Numbered from the stretch's first letter, positions 8,003 to 16,970 are shown. The stretch is DNA of 64,000 nt from Microbispora oryzae (GCF_017896165.1 NZ_JAFCNB010000007.1:265457-329456), one strand, 5' to 3'. Notes: generated by a model from the sequence alone, not told the origin. Translations and numbers: made by a program.

Positions 8003-8989
8003 TCAGACCGGTCGCGCCTCGATGACGCTCGCCCCGCCCGGCACGGTCACGACACCGGTCATCCGCAGCCCGGCCTTCTCCAGCAGCGCCGCGTACTCGG
8101 CGGCGGTGCGCTCGGTGCCGCCCGCGAGCAGCGCGAGCATCCGCATGTCGATGTCCTTCGCGAAGTGCGGCTCGTCGTCCTCGGGAATCACCAGTTCCAG
8201 CAGGAGCACCCGCCCTCCCGGCGCCAGGGCGGTACGCACGTTGGTGAGGATCCGCACGGCGTCATCGTCGTCCCAGTTGTGGATGACGCTCGCCAGCAAA
8301 TACGCGTCGCCGCCCGCGGGGACCTGCGCGAAGAAGTCACCGGAGACGACGTCGCACCGGTCGCCGAGCTCGGCCAGGGCCGTCCGCGCACCCGGAGTCA
8401 CGTGCTCCTGGTCGAACAGGATCCCCCGCAGCTCCGGGTTGACGGTCATGATGGCGGCGAGGTTGTGGCCCTTGCCCCCGCCCACGTCGACGAGGGTCCG
8501 CACGCCCGAGAAGTCGTAGGCCGTGGCGGCCTCGATGAAGGGCGCGGACCTGGAGGTCATGTAGTCGTCGAACAGCCGGCCGGTCTCGGGGTTCGCGGCG
8601 AGGTACTGGTAGACGGGCCCGAACCGCTCCACCATCGCCGGGCGTCCCCGGCGCACGGTGCTCGGCAGGTTGCCCAGGGCGTACCAGAAGCTCTCCTCAC
8701 CCACCATGCGGATGGAGGAGCGCAGCGAGCCGGGCACGTCGCTGCGCAGGGCCGCGCCGTCCTCCGTCAGGGCGTACACGCCCGGATCGACCGTGCGCAC
8801 GAGCCCGAGGGCGGCGAGCTGCCGCAGCACGCGTCCGAGGGCGACCGGCTGGGCACCGCAGCGCAGGGCGAGCTCGTCGACTCCGAGAGGACCTTCGGCC
8901 AGATGGTCGGCGCAGCCCAGTTCGGCCATGGTGTGGATCGCCGCGAACCGGGAGATTCCGGAGATGGCCTGGTTGATTACTTCGGACAA
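8003..8989 (-). CDS. SAM-dependent O-methyltransferase (plant COMT-like, family 2)
   Basis: A 328-residue methyltransferase of the COMT-like family used on hydroxylated small molecules. An N-terminal dimerisation/winged-helix part (ELALRCGAQPVALGRVLRQLAALGLV) precedes the Rossmann SAM-binding core with VDVGGGKGHNLAAI, then GDFF, SVIHNWDDDDAVRIL (the His of this motif is the usual catalytic base) and GGRVLLLELV. The TTG start directly follows the TAG of the ABC ATPase gene and has AGGAG six bases upstream, so it is the last gene of the importer operon and translationally coupled. The substrate is unknown; linkage to the importer suggests the imported compound or its product, which is inference. 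Confidence 0.9.
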   Translation of the reverse strand: MSEVINQAISGISRFAAIHTMAELGCADHLAEGPLGVDELALRCGAQPVALGRVLRQLAALGLVRTVDPGVYALTEDGAALRSDVPGSLRSSIRMVGEESFWYALGNLPSTVRRGRPAMVERFGPVYQYLAANPETGRLFDDYMTSRSAPFIEAATAYDFSGVRTLVDVGGGKGHNLAAIMTVNPELRGILFDQEHVTPGARTALAELGDRCDVVSGDFFAQVPAGGDAYLLASVIHNWDDDDAVRILTNVRTALAPGGRVLLLELVIPEDDEPHFAKDIDMRMLALLAGGTERTAAEYAALLEKAGLRMTGVVTVPGGASVIEARPV

Positions 8990-9757
8990 CTATGTCTCCT
9001 GGGGGGATAGTTGGTTGCCGCGGATGAGGCGTCCGACCTCGGCGCGGAGCCGTACGAAGGTCTCGTGTTCCCGCGTGGCGATCTGGTCGCGCGGGGAGGG
9101 AAGCGAGACCTGGAGGTCACCTGCGACGGTGCCGGGGGAGCGGCTCAGGACGACGACGCGGTCTCCCAGGTACACGCTCTCGTCGATGTCGTGGGTGACC
9201 AGCATGATCGTCATACCGTGGTGGGCGCAGACGCGCAGGACGAGATCCTCCAGGTCCTCCCTGGTCTGCGCGTCGACGGAGCCGAACGGCTCGTCCATGA
9301 GCAGCAGGGAGGGCCGGTAGGCCAGCGCCCTGGCGATGGAGACCCGCTGCTGCATGCCGCCGGACATCTCCCACGGATACTTGCCGGCGGCCCCGGCCAG
9401 GCCCACCTGCTCCAGCGCCTCCATGGCGGCGGTGCGGCGGCTGGCCCGGTCCATGCCCTTGCGGCGCAGGGGGAGCGCCACGTTCGCGGCGGCCGACATC
9501 CACGGGAACAGCGACCGGCTGTAGTCCTGGAAGACGACCGCCAGGTTGTCGGGTGTCTGGGAGACGGGCACCCCGTCCAGCAGGATGCGGCCCCCGGTCG
9601 GCTGGACGAGGCCGGCCACGCAGCGCAGCAGCGTGGACTTGCCGCAGCCGGAGGGACCGACGACGCAGACCAGCTCCCCCTCAGCCAGGGTCAGTTTCAC
9701 GCCGCCGAGCGCCTGGTAGGCGCCGTACGTGTGGGTCACATCGATGATCTCGAGCAT
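8990..9757 (-). CDS. ABC transporter ATP-binding protein (SsuB/TauB-like)
   Basis: A 255-residue ABC ATPase of the nitrate/sulfonate/taurine branch. It has Walker A GPSGCGKST (about residues 34-42), Q-loop FQDYSRSLFPW, signature MSGGMQQR, Walker B LLLMDEPFGSVD and H-loop THD. It energises import by the two permeases encoded just upstream on the same strand (9 bp from the second) and abuts the methyltransferase gene. The family covers nitrate, sulfonates, taurine and thiamine precursors; the sequence alone does not decide between them. Confidence 0.93.
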   Translation of the reverse strand: MLEIIDVTHTYGAYQALGGVKLTLAEGELVCVVGPSGCGKSTLLRCVAGLVQPTGGRILLDGVPVSQTPDNLAVVFQDYSRSLFPWMSAAANVALPLRRKGMDRASRRTAAMEALEQVGLAGAAGKYPWEMSGGMQQRVSIARALAYRPSLLLMDEPFGSVDAQTREDLEDLVLRVCAHHGMTIMLVTHDIDESVYLGDRVVVLSRSPGTVAGDLQVSLPSPRDQIATREHETFVRLRAEVGRLIRGNQLSPQET

Positions 9758-9766
9758 GGCGTATTC

Positions 9767-10564
9767 CTATGCGTTCTGCCGGGCGCGGCTGTGCCAGCCG
9801 AGGATCCGGTTCTCCACGAGGAGGAACGAGGAGTTGAGCAGGTAGCCGAGGACGCCGAGCAGCACGATGCATCCCCACACGTCGGTGATGAGGAAGTTCT
9901 GCTGGGCCGTCATCAGCCGGTACCCGATGCCGCTGGTGCTCCCGACGAGCTCGGAGATCACCATCATGATCAGGGCCAGGGAGAGGCTCAGCCGCAGCCC
10001 GGCGACGATCTTCGGCATGGCGGACGGGACGATGATGCGCCCGATGACCTGCGGGCGCGACAGGCCGAAGACCTTGGCCGTCTCCAGGTGCTGGCGGTCG
10101 ACGGTGGCGGCCCCGTCGACGGCGTTGATGAGCACCGGCCAGATCACGCCGAAGACGATCGTGGCGATCTGCGTCGGCGTGCCGATCCGGAACAGCGCGA
10201 AGAAGATGGGCACCAGCATGGGCGGCGGCACCGCCCGGCCGAAGTCGATCACCGGATCGAGGAAGTCGGACAGCACCCGCGAGCGGCCGATGGCCAGGCC
10301 CAGCACGATGCCGGCCAGGCTGGCGGCGACCCAGCCGACGAGCAGCCGGCCGAGGCTCGGCGGGAAGGTGTCGAGCGCGTCATCGGTGAGAAAGACGTGG
10401 GTCACGGGCCCGGAGAACCAGAGTTCGTACATGCGCGGGACGATGGTCGACGGCGCCGGGAAGTACGGCTGCGCGGCGAGCCTGGTCACCAGTTCCCACA
10501 GGGCCGCCGCCGCGGCCACGACGACGACGCGGGCGCCGACGACGCCTAACGAGCGTGCCGCCAC
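9767..10564 (-). CDS. ABC transporter permease (SsuC/TauC-like), second subunit
   Basis: A 265-residue BPD-type inner-membrane permease with about six hydrophobic segments. The EAA-like loop is ETAKVFGLSRPQVIGRIIVPSAMPKIVAGLR, the contact point for the ATPase. The GTG start overlaps the preceding permease gene by 19 bp. The pair of different permeases suggests a heterodimeric channel, less usual for SsuABC-type systems, which commonly have one permease gene. Confidence 0.9.
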   Translation of the reverse strand: MAARSLGVVGARVVVVAAAAALWELVTRLAAQPYFPAPSTIVPRMYELWFSGPVTHVFLTDDALDTFPPSLGRLLVGWVAASLAGIVLGLAIGRSRVLSDFLDPVIDFGRAVPPPMLVPIFFALFRIGTPTQIATIVFGVIWPVLINAVDGAATVDRQHLETAKVFGLSRPQVIGRIIVPSAMPKIVAGLRLSLSLALIMMVISELVGSTSGIGYRLMTAQQNFLITDVWGCIVLLGVLGYLLNSSFLLVENRILGWHSRARQNA

Positions 10565-11304
10565 CGGAACACCTTTCGCTCGACGGCCACGAAGGCCACG
10601 TTCACCAGCAGGCCGAACAGGCCGGTCAGCACGGTCGCGGCGATCATAAGATCGGTACGCCCACCGCCGCCCGCCTTGATGATGTAGACGCCGACGCCGT
10701 CGGTGCCGCCCGCGACCAGCTCGACGCTCACCGCGAGGACGATCGCGACGGAAGCGGCCAGCCGTATCCCCGTGGCGATGAACGGCGCGGCACTCGGCAG
10801 GGAGACCCGCACGAGTACGGCGAGGGGCCCGAACCCGAAGCTGCGCAGCGTCTCCTTGGCCACCGGGTCGACGTCCTTCAACCCATAGATGGTGTTGATG
10901 AGGACGGGCCAGCAGGCGGCGTAGATGACGATGGCGGCCCGCAGGTGGAGCTGCTCGGTGAACACGAGGATGGCGAGGGGGATGAGCGCCACGGACGGGA
11001 TCGGGCGCAGGAATTCGATCAGAGGCCGGACGACCGCCTCTACCTTCGGCATCGCGCCGAGAAGCAGGCCGATCGGGATGCCGACCGCCACGGTCAGCGC
11101 GAGCCCGGCGGCCCAGGAGGCCAGGGTCGAGGCCGCCGCGCTGAGGAACTCGCCGTCGACGGTGAGCTCGGCGGCGCGCAGGAGAACGGTGGAGACGAGG
11201 GGGAGCAGGGTGACGTGGCCGGCGCGGAGCGCGAGCTCGGCCGCCACGAGCAGCCCCGCGACGCCGACGGCGCCGCGGAGCACGCGCGTGCTTCTGGTTC
11301 TCAT
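10546..11304 (-). CDS. ABC transporter permease (SsuC/TauC-like), first subunit
   Basis: A 252-residue BPD-type permease with several transmembrane segments and the EAA-like loop KETLRSFGFGPLAVLVRVSLPSAAPFIATGIR. Its ATG overlaps the stop of the substrate-binding lipoprotein (ATGA), and its end overlaps the second permease. It is expected to form the channel with that second permease. Confidence 0.9.
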   Translation of the reverse strand: MRTRSTRVLRGAVGVAGLLVAAELALRAGHVTLLPLVSTVLLRAAELTVDGEFLSAAASTLASWAAGLALTVAVGIPIGLLLGAMPKVEAVVRPLIEFLRPIPSVALIPLAILVFTEQLHLRAAIVIYAACWPVLINTIYGLKDVDPVAKETLRSFGFGPLAVLVRVSLPSAAPFIATGIRLAASVAIVLAVSVELVAGGTDGVGVYIIKAGGGGRTDLMIAATVLTGLFGLLVNVAFVAVERKVFRWRHAR

Positions 11305-12287
11305 CCCGCGGTGGACGGGGCGGCGATCAGCGGCTTCACGTCGAAGTGGCCCTTGAGATAACCGAGCTCCGTCATGAGGTCGGCGACCCGCTGCAGGCGC
11401 CCCTCGTTCAGGGTGGTCGGGTACTTCCCGAGGGTGATGACGGCCGCCGTGGCCGCGTCGATCTTCGAGTACTTGGGCAGTGCCGCCTCGACGACCTTGC
11501 GGTCGGTCGACGCGAGCTGCTGTGCCTTGGCGACCGCGCGCTGGAAGGCGGCGACGGTCTTGGGGTTCTTGTTGTAGAAGTCCTCGGAGACGCCCCAGCC
11601 CGCGACCGGGAAGTCGGCCGTCGGCCCGGCCATCGAGTCGACCAGCTTCTGGGCGCCCTGCTTCTGGTTGATCGAGATGAACGGCTCGGCCATCCAGGCG
11701 GCGTCGACGGTGCCGTTCTTGAGGGCGGCGGCCATGTCGGGGAGAGGCATCGGCACGAACTGGCTCGGGTTGACCGTGACGCCGCTGACCTTGAGCGTCT
11801 GCGTGACGGCCAGGGTGCCGATGTTGTTCAGCGTGTTGACCGCGATCTTCTTGCCGGCCAGGTCGGCGGGAGTCTTGATCGGGGAGTCCTTGGCCACCAT
11901 GATCACGAACGTGTCGGGGGCGGCCTGGAAGCTGTCCGCGATGATCTTGAACTTGCCCAGCCCGGCCTGCTGGATGGAGAAGGCCGACACATAGTTCGCC
12001 AGGGTCACGTCGAGAGTGCCTCCCGCCACCTTCGGCAGGGCCTTCGCGGCACCCTCTTCGATGGACAGATCAATCGACAGCCCCTCTTCCTTGAAGAAAC
12101 CCTTGTCGATCGCGATCTGAATGGGTGCGGCGTCCGGAATGGGGAGGATTCCAACCTTAAGGGTTGTTTTTTCGGGACCATTCGCATTTGTGCTGGTTGA
12201 GCCCGTGTCCGACCCGCTACATGCCGTGAGCGTAATTACGGACGCCATGAGAACCAGAAAAGTATGGCCCATAAGTGAGCGTCTCAC
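11301..12287 (-). CDS. Substrate-binding lipoprotein (NMT1/SsuA-type)
   Basis: A 328-residue periplasmic-type binding protein anchored as a lipoprotein: a hydrophobic signal ending in the lipobox LTAC, a Ser/Thr-rich linker, then the NMT1/SsuA fold. Recognisable stretches are LKVGILPIPDAAPIQIAIDKGFF, PADLAGKKIAVN and GTVDAAWMAEPF. First gene of the minus-strand operon. The GTG start at 12287 is preceded by AGGGAG at good spacing, and an ATG five codons downstream is an alternative. It should deliver the ligand to the permease pair; ligand unknown (sulfonate, thiamine precursor or similar). Confidence 0.92.
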   Translation of the reverse strand: MRRSLMGHTFLVLMASVITLTACSGSDTGSTSTNANGPEKTTLKVGILPIPDAAPIQIAIDKGFFKEEGLSIDLSIEEGAAKALPKVAGGTLDVTLANYVSAFSIQQAGLGKFKIIADSFQAAPDTFVIMVAKDSPIKTPADLAGKKIAVNTLNNIGTLAVTQTLKVSGVTVNPSQFVPMPLPDMAAALKNGTVDAAWMAEPFISINQKQGAQKLVDSMAGPTADFPVAGWGVSEDFYNKNPKTVAAFQRAVAKAQQLASTDRKVVEAALPKYSKIDAATAAVITLGKYPTTLNEGRLQRVADLMTELGYLKGHFDVKPLIAAPSTAG

Positions 12288-12691
12288 CGAGTCTCCCTAG
12301 GTGAAGTGAGCTGGGGCGCCTTCATTGAAGGTGATCTCTCTTGAGGGCGAGAGCGTAGCGGAGCCGCCTCTGACTTAACACGAATCGGCGGTCTTTGTCA
12401 CCAAATTAGTGAAGAAGTTGCCGTGTGCCCTGATCGTGGAGGATAGAGGGGAAATGGTGCTTTGGACCGATGGAACGCGGGAAGGTGGCGCGTCGGTGTC
12501 GGGCGCACCGTCGGCTGCCTCGCGCGGGGCCGCGCGAACGTCCTGGCGGGAGGCCCATTCCTGACTCTGGACCGTGCCAAAGTTTCGGTGCTATTGGTGT
12601 AGCTCTTAGGCTTATGCTCAAATTGCCCCGAACTTGTTAGAGACACCCATCCGTATTTCTTTGCCGGAACCGGCGCGAGGGGTTGCGACCA
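12288..12691. promoter_or_regulatory. Divergent intergenic region between the ABC operon and conservon 3
   Basis: About 400 bp with no convincing gene; the short open frames on the minus strand lack coding character. The left part must carry the promoter of the ABC/methyltransferase operon and holds a 13-bp inverted repeat at 12319-12331. The right part must drive cvnA at 12692: a possible sigma-70-type pair is TTCGGT (12584-12589) and TAGGCT (12607-12612), 17 bp apart. That promoter is only a candidate. Confidence 0.45.
12319..12331. promoter_or_regulatory. Inverted repeat, possible operator of the ABC/methyltransferase operon
   Basis: CCTTCATTGAAGG: perfect 6-bp arms around one base, 31 bp upstream of the lipoprotein start. 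Size and position suit a dimeric repressor site. No regulator gene is adjacent. Confidence 0.4.
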
Positions 12692-15514
12692 GTGAGTACG
12701 GCAACATATGCGAGCCGCGTCCAGCCGGAGGCCCTTCCGGCAGTGGGCCGCCCGGGGACGCCCGACGGTCCGGAGCCGGCCGCCGAACCAGCCTCATCGG
12801 GGGAGAGGCGTTTCAAGCTCGCCAATTGGCGGGTGAGGTCGCGGTTGATCGCGCTCATCCTGATTCCCACGCTCGCGGCGGTCGTACTGGGCGGATTGCG
12901 GGTGGCGACCTCGATCGGCAGCGCCGCCGAATATCAGCGTGTTCGAGAGGTCGCCGACCTCGTGTCCGGATTGAGTAATCTGGCGCACGAACTCCAGCTC
13001 GAACGCGACCTGTCGACCAGGTATATCGCCATGGGCCGCCCGGGAGGTCCGGCCCTCGACCTCATCCACAACCAGTACGACTCCGTGGACGCGGCGGCCG
13101 AGCAGGTGCGGGTGAAGGCGGGAGTGGCCGGGGACGCCTTCGGCGACCTCGGCCGGCAGCGCATCGGCCACCTCAAGGACCGCCTCAGCGAGCTCGACAC
13201 CCTGCGGGACACGGCGCTCAAGTCGCAGATCCCCCCGCTGCCCGCGCACGACAAGTACTCCCAGCTCGTGGCCGACGTCCTGCGCCTCTACGACGAGACC
13301 GTCCAGGGCGGCGTGGACGAGCAGCTCACGGCGAGCATGACCGCGGTGGCGGCCCTCGCCCGGGCGGAGGAGGAGGCGTCGAAGCAGCGCTCGCTGCTCG
13401 GCGACGGCCTGGCGAAGGGGATGTTCGGCGACGCGGAGTTCGACGCCTTCCTCAGCGCCCAGTCGCGTGAGGCGAGCGAGTACGAGTCGTTCGTGGCGTC
13501 GGCGGGCCCCACCGAGCGGCAGCTCTACGACGACACAGTCACGGGCACCCTGGTCGACCGGTCCGAGTTCTACCGGCTGCGCGCCAACTACCTGCAGAAG
13601 CACGGACAGACGCTGCGGCGGCTGGAGAACCGCAGTGACGACACCGAGCGGTGGTTCACCGCGGTCAGCTCGAAGCTCGACAAGATGCACGAGGTCGAGA
13701 AGCAGCTGAGCTCGTCGATCATCTCCAGGAGCGCCGGCTTCCAGGAGTCGGACCGGAATCTGGCCGCCCTCAACGTCACCCTGGTCGTCATCGTCCTCCT
13801 GGTCGTCCTGCTCGTGACCGCCGCCGTGGCCCGGTCGCTGGTGACCCCGCTGCGGCGGCTGCGCACCGAGGCGCTGGAGATCGCCGGACACCGCCTGCCC
13901 GACCTGGTCCAGCGCATGCGCGAGTCCGACAGCACGAGCGGGCCGCCGGAGGTCCAGCCGATCGGGGTCGGCTCGACCGACGAGATCGGGGAAGTGGCCC
14001 GGGCCTTCGACGAGGTCCACCGCGAGGCCGTACGGCTCGCCGGTGACGAGGCCCAGCTCCGCAGCAACATCAGCGCCATGTTCGTGAACCTGTCCCGCCG
14101 CACGCAGACCCTGGTGGAACGGCAGATCACCCTGATCGACGGCCTGGAGCAGGGCGAGCAGGACGAGCAGCGGCTCGGAAACCTGTTCAAGCTCGACCAC
14201 CTGGCGACGCGCATGCGCCGCAACAGTGAGAACCTCCTGGTCCTCGCCGGCCAGGAACCCGCCCGCCGATGGAGCCAGCCCGTCGAGATCACCGACGTGA
14301 TCCGGGCGTCCCTCTCCGAGGTCGAGGGCTATGAGCGGGTGGTGCTGAACATCCCGGCCGACGTGTCGATCGCCGGGCAGGCCGTCAACGACGTCATCCA
14401 CCTGCTGGCCGAGCTGGTCGAGAACGCGCTTGCCTTCTCCGCCCGCGACACCCGCGTCATCGTGTCGGGCAACCGGATCGACGGCGGCGGCGTGATGGTG
14501 TCGGTGACCGACTCCGGGATCGGGATGACTCCCGAGGAGATCGTCCAGGCCAACTGGCGGCTGTCCAACCCGCCGGTCGTGGACGTGTCGGTGTCCCGGC
14601 GCATGGGCCTCTTCGTGGTCGGCCGTCTCGCGCTGCGCAACGGCATCCGGGTGCAGCTCCGCCCGCACGACGGCGGTGGTCTGACCGCCATGGTGCTGCT
14701 GCCCGAGACGCTGATCGGAACGAGCCTGTCGCCGATCCCCTCCTCCATGGGCGGCTCGATGCCCGGCTCACTGTCCGGCTCGTACGCGCCGAGCTGGAGC
14801 CCTCAGGCGGAGCAGGCGAACTGGTCGCAGCCGATCGCGATGGGCCCGGGCGGCCTGTCGTCGATATCCGGCACGGGGCCGGTCGCGTTGCCGCCCGGCC
14901 TCCCGCCGTCGGCGAACTCTCTGGGCTCTATGGGCTCCCTGGGCTCTTCCGGCGGTCCCGGCTCTCCTGGCGGTCCGGGAGGCATGCCGGCCTCCGGCGG
15001 GCCGACGTCGGCCTGGCAGCCGCCACCGGCGCGGCGCCGACGCCACGACTACGACGACGCGGCCACCGGTCCCATGCCCGCCGTGAGCGCGACGCCGCCG
15101 ATGTCGGCCCCGCCGGCCCCGTCGAGCACCGACGAGTTCCTGCCGATCTTCGCCTCGGTGGAGTCGGCGTGGTTCCGCAAGCCCCCGGTCGCCGAACCGG
15201 CGTCGCAGTGGCAGCAGGAGACGGCGGTCGACGCCGGATGGCAGGCGGCCGCCGCCGCGACCGAGAAGCCGTCGTGGGAGGGCAAGACCACCTCCGGCCT
15301 GCCGAAGCGGGTGCCCAAGGCCAACCTCGTGCCCGGCTCCGCCGACCCAAGCCCGCCTCCGGCTGCGCCCGCGCCCGCGCCCGCCCTGTCGCCCGACCGG
15401 GCCAGGAGCCGGCTGTCGAGCCTGCAGCAGGGCGTGCGGCAGGGCCGGGCCGTGGCCCGCGGCGAGATCAGTGAGGACCAGGGCTATCGGACGAGGAGTG
15501 GGGAGCAAGCATGA
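12692..15514 (+). CDS. cvnA: CvnA sensor histidine kinase-like protein (conservon 3)
   Basis: A 940-residue sensor with the same order as the copy at 3060: TM1 about 51-70, an extracellular NIT-type helical sensor, TM2 about 360-381, HAMP, a KLDHLATRMRR helix (His about 503), and a HATPase with ELVENALAFSA and DSGIGM. The tail is Gly/Ser/Pro-rich without the DPF repeats of copy 2, but ends in the same FLPIFASVESAWF, GLPKRVPKANLVPGS and RLSSLQQGVRQGR blocks. The GTG at 12692 is chosen because GCGAGGGG sits 9 bases upstream, matching copy 2; a TTG at 12683 is the longer alternative. The core around 13980-14255 is nearly identical in DNA to 4310-4585. Confidence 0.92.
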   Translation: MSTATYASRVQPEALPAVGRPGTPDGPEPAAEPASSGERRFKLANWRVRSRLIALILIPTLAAVVLGGLRVATSIGSAAEYQRVREVADLVSGLSNLAHELQLERDLSTRYIAMGRPGGPALDLIHNQYDSVDAAAEQVRVKAGVAGDAFGDLGRQRIGHLKDRLSELDTLRDTALKSQIPPLPAHDKYSQLVADVLRLYDETVQGGVDEQLTASMTAVAALARAEEEASKQRSLLGDGLAKGMFGDAEFDAFLSAQSREASEYESFVASAGPTERQLYDDTVTGTLVDRSEFYRLRANYLQKHGQTLRRLENRSDDTERWFTAVSSKLDKMHEVEKQLSSSIISRSAGFQESDRNLAALNVTLVVIVLLVVLLVTAAVARSLVTPLRRLRTEALEIAGHRLPDLVQRMRESDSTSGPPEVQPIGVGSTDEIGEVARAFDEVHREAVRLAGDEAQLRSNISAMFVNLSRRTQTLVERQITLIDGLEQGEQDEQRLGNLFKLDHLATRMRRNSENLLVLAGQEPARRWSQPVEITDVIRASLSEVEGYERVVLNIPADVSIAGQAVNDVIHLLAELVENALAFSARDTRVIVSGNRIDGGGVMVSVTDSGIGMTPEEIVQANWRLSNPPVVDVSVSRRMGLFVVGRLALRNGIRVQLRPHDGGGLTAMVLLPETLIGTSLSPIPSSMGGSMPGSLSGSYAPSWSPQAEQANWSQPIAMGPGGLSSISGTGPVALPPGLPPSANSLGSMGSLGSSGGPGSPGGPGGMPASGGPTSAWQPPPARRRRHDYDDAATGPMPAVSATPPMSAPPAPSSTDEFLPIFASVESAWFRKPPVAEPASQWQQETAVDAGWQAAAAATEKPSWEGKTTSGLPKRVPKANLVPGSADPSPPPAAPAPAPALSPDRARSRLSSLQQGVRQGRAVARGEISEDQGYRTRSGEQA

Positions 15515-15936
15515 GGGAGATGAGCCAGGCCGCACGCGGCCTCAACTGGCTGATCAGTGATTTCGTCAGCTCCGTGCCCGGGGTGGCGCACACGGTGGTG
15601 GTGTCGTCGGACGGGTTGCCGTTGGCGTTCTCCGACGGGTTTCCCAAGGATCGTGCTGATCAGTTGGCGGCGGTCGCGGCGGGTTTGATCAGTTTGACGC
15701 AGGGTGCCTCCCGGGTGTTCGAGGGGGGCCCGGTGACGCAGACGGTGGTGGAGATGCAGCGGGGGCTGTTGCTGATCATGTCGATCAGCGACGGGTCCTG
15801 TCTCGCGGTCCTGGCCTCCGCCGACTCCGACCTCGGCCTCATCGCCTACCAGATGGCGCTCCTGGTCGACCGTGCCGGGCAGGTGCTCACCCCGGCACTC
15901 CGCGCCGAGCTCCAATCCTCGCACCCGAGGAGGTGA
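15511..15936 (+). CDS. cvnB: CvnB, roadblock/LC7-domain protein (conservon 3)
   Basis: A 141-residue roadblock/LC7 protein whose ATG overlaps the cvnA stop (ATGA). Its first ~20 codons and last ~40 codons differ from the 6359 copy, while the middle is identical except one base. Expected to bridge the CvnA kinase and the CvnD GTPase. Confidence 0.93.
   Translation: MREMSQAARGLNWLISDFVSSVPGVAHTVVVSSDGLPLAFSDGFPKDRADQLAAVAAGLISLTQGASRVFEGGPVTQTVVEMQRGLLLIMSISDGSCLAVLASADSDLGLIAYQMALLVDRAGQVLTPALRAELQSSHPRR
15574..15809 (+). repeat. Block shared with conservon 2 (cvnB), copy 2
   Basis: Partner of 6422-6657; 236 bp with one difference. The boundaries fall inside the gene on both sides. Confidence 0.85.
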
Positions 15937-15938
15937 CG

Positions 15939-16319
15939 GTGGATCCGTGGGGGCAGCCGCCCGGCGCCCCCCACTCCCAGGAGCCCGCGTCGCCCGTACG
16001 CCCGTTCACGGTCACCGGAGGACGGACCGCGCCCCGCATGCAGCTCGCGCTGGAGGCACTGGTCTCGTCGGCGACCACCATGCACCTCGACCTGTCCAAC
16101 CGGCCGCCCGAATACCGCGCCATCAGCGCGCTGTGCCGTCAGGTGCGGTCGGTGGCGGAGGTGTCCGCCCTGCTGCGGGTTCCGCTCGGCGTCGCACGTG
16201 TGGTCATCGCGGACATGGCGGCCGAGGGACTGCTGCAGGTGCATCAGCCGCAGCTGGACGCGGGCAAGCCGGATCGCAACTTGCTGGAAAGGGTGCTCAG
16301 TGGACTTCGCAGGCTCTAG
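15939..16319 (+). CDS. cvnC: CvnC, DUF742 protein (conservon 3)
   Basis: A 126-residue DUF742 protein: VRPFTVTGGRTAPRMQLALEALV, an HTH-like middle (SVAEVSALLRVPLGVARVVIADMA) and the closing LLERVLSGLRRL. Two GTG starts are possible. The one at 15933 overlaps the cvnB stop but sits on top of the GAGGAGG site; the one at 15939 is five bases behind it and is preferred. The 3' end overlaps the cvnD start by 20 bp. Confidence 0.88.
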   Translation: MDPWGQPPGAPHSQEPASPVRPFTVTGGRTAPRMQLALEALVSSATTMHLDLSNRPPEYRAISALCRQVRSVAEVSALLRVPLGVARVVIADMAAEGLLQVHQPQLDAGKPDRNLLERVLSGLRRL

Positions 16320-16688
16320 TCGTGGCCTGACCTCGACGAAGATTGTCGTGGCCGGGGGTTTCGGCGTGGGGAAGACCACGTTTGTGGGGGCGGTTTCGGA
16401 GATCGTGCCGTTGACGACGGAGGCGGTGATGACCGACGCGTCGGCGGGGATCGACGATGTGGGGTTGACGCCGCACAAGACGACGACGACGGTGGCGATG
16501 GATTTCGGTCGTGTGTCGTTGGACCGGGATTTGATTTTGTATCTGTTCGGGACGCCGGGTCAGCATCGGTTCTGGTTTATGTGGGATGACCTGGTGCGTG
16601 GGGCGATCGGTGCGGTGGTGCTGGTCGACACGCGCCGGTTGGCGGACAGTTTCCCGGCGGTGGACTACTTCGAGGAGGCCCGCCTCCC
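16278..16688 (+). repeat. Block shared with conservon 2 (cvnC end and cvnD), copy 2
   Basis: Partner of 7321-7731; 411 bp without a visible difference. Divergence resumes abruptly on both sides. Confidence 0.85.
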
Positions 16689-16878
16689 GTTCATCGTCGC
16701 GGTGAACGGGTTCGACGGCCAGTACTCCCACGGAGAGGACGAGTTGCGCGAGGCCCTCACCCTCGGTTCGCACGTCCCCGTCGTCCGCACCGACGCCCGT
16801 GACCGGGAGGCCGTCAAAAGCACCCTGATCACCCTCGTCGAGCACGCCCTGACCACTCATGTGGGGGCGCCCTGGTAA
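16300..16878 (+). CDS. cvnD: CvnD, small GTP-binding protein (conservon 3)
   Basis: A 192-residue GTPase with P-loop GGFGVGKTTFVG and FGTPGQHRF. The GTG start lies within the end of cvnC after GGAAAGG; the in-frame extension back to 16198 is cvnC sequence read in the wrong frame. The C-terminal third differs from the 7343 copy. It is the last gene before ffh. Confidence 0.93.
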   Translation: MDFAGSSRGLTSTKIVVAGGFGVGKTTFVGAVSEIVPLTTEAVMTDASAGIDDVGLTPHKTTTTVAMDFGRVSLDRDLILYLFGTPGQHRFWFMWDDLVRGAIGAVVLVDTRRLADSFPAVDYFEEARLPFIVAVNGFDGQYSHGEDELREALTLGSHVPVVRTDARDREAVKSTLITLVEHALTTHVGAPW

Positions 16879-16970
16879 ACGGCTCGGGCACGCACGCCGC
16901 GTGGGCGGCTAGGCTGGAGTCGCTGTTGGTTCACTGACCCCGTCCATTCGCTTCGAGGCTGGCCAAACAC

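Noticed and set aside
8003..8989. Sign of a larger natural-product gene cluster around the O-methyltransferase
   Set aside because: No PKS, NRPS, terpene or tailoring genes lie nearby; the gene is tied to the importer operon only.
16857..16970. Possible promoter for ffh (TAGGCT near 16910)
   Set aside because: No matching -35 at a suitable distance could be found.
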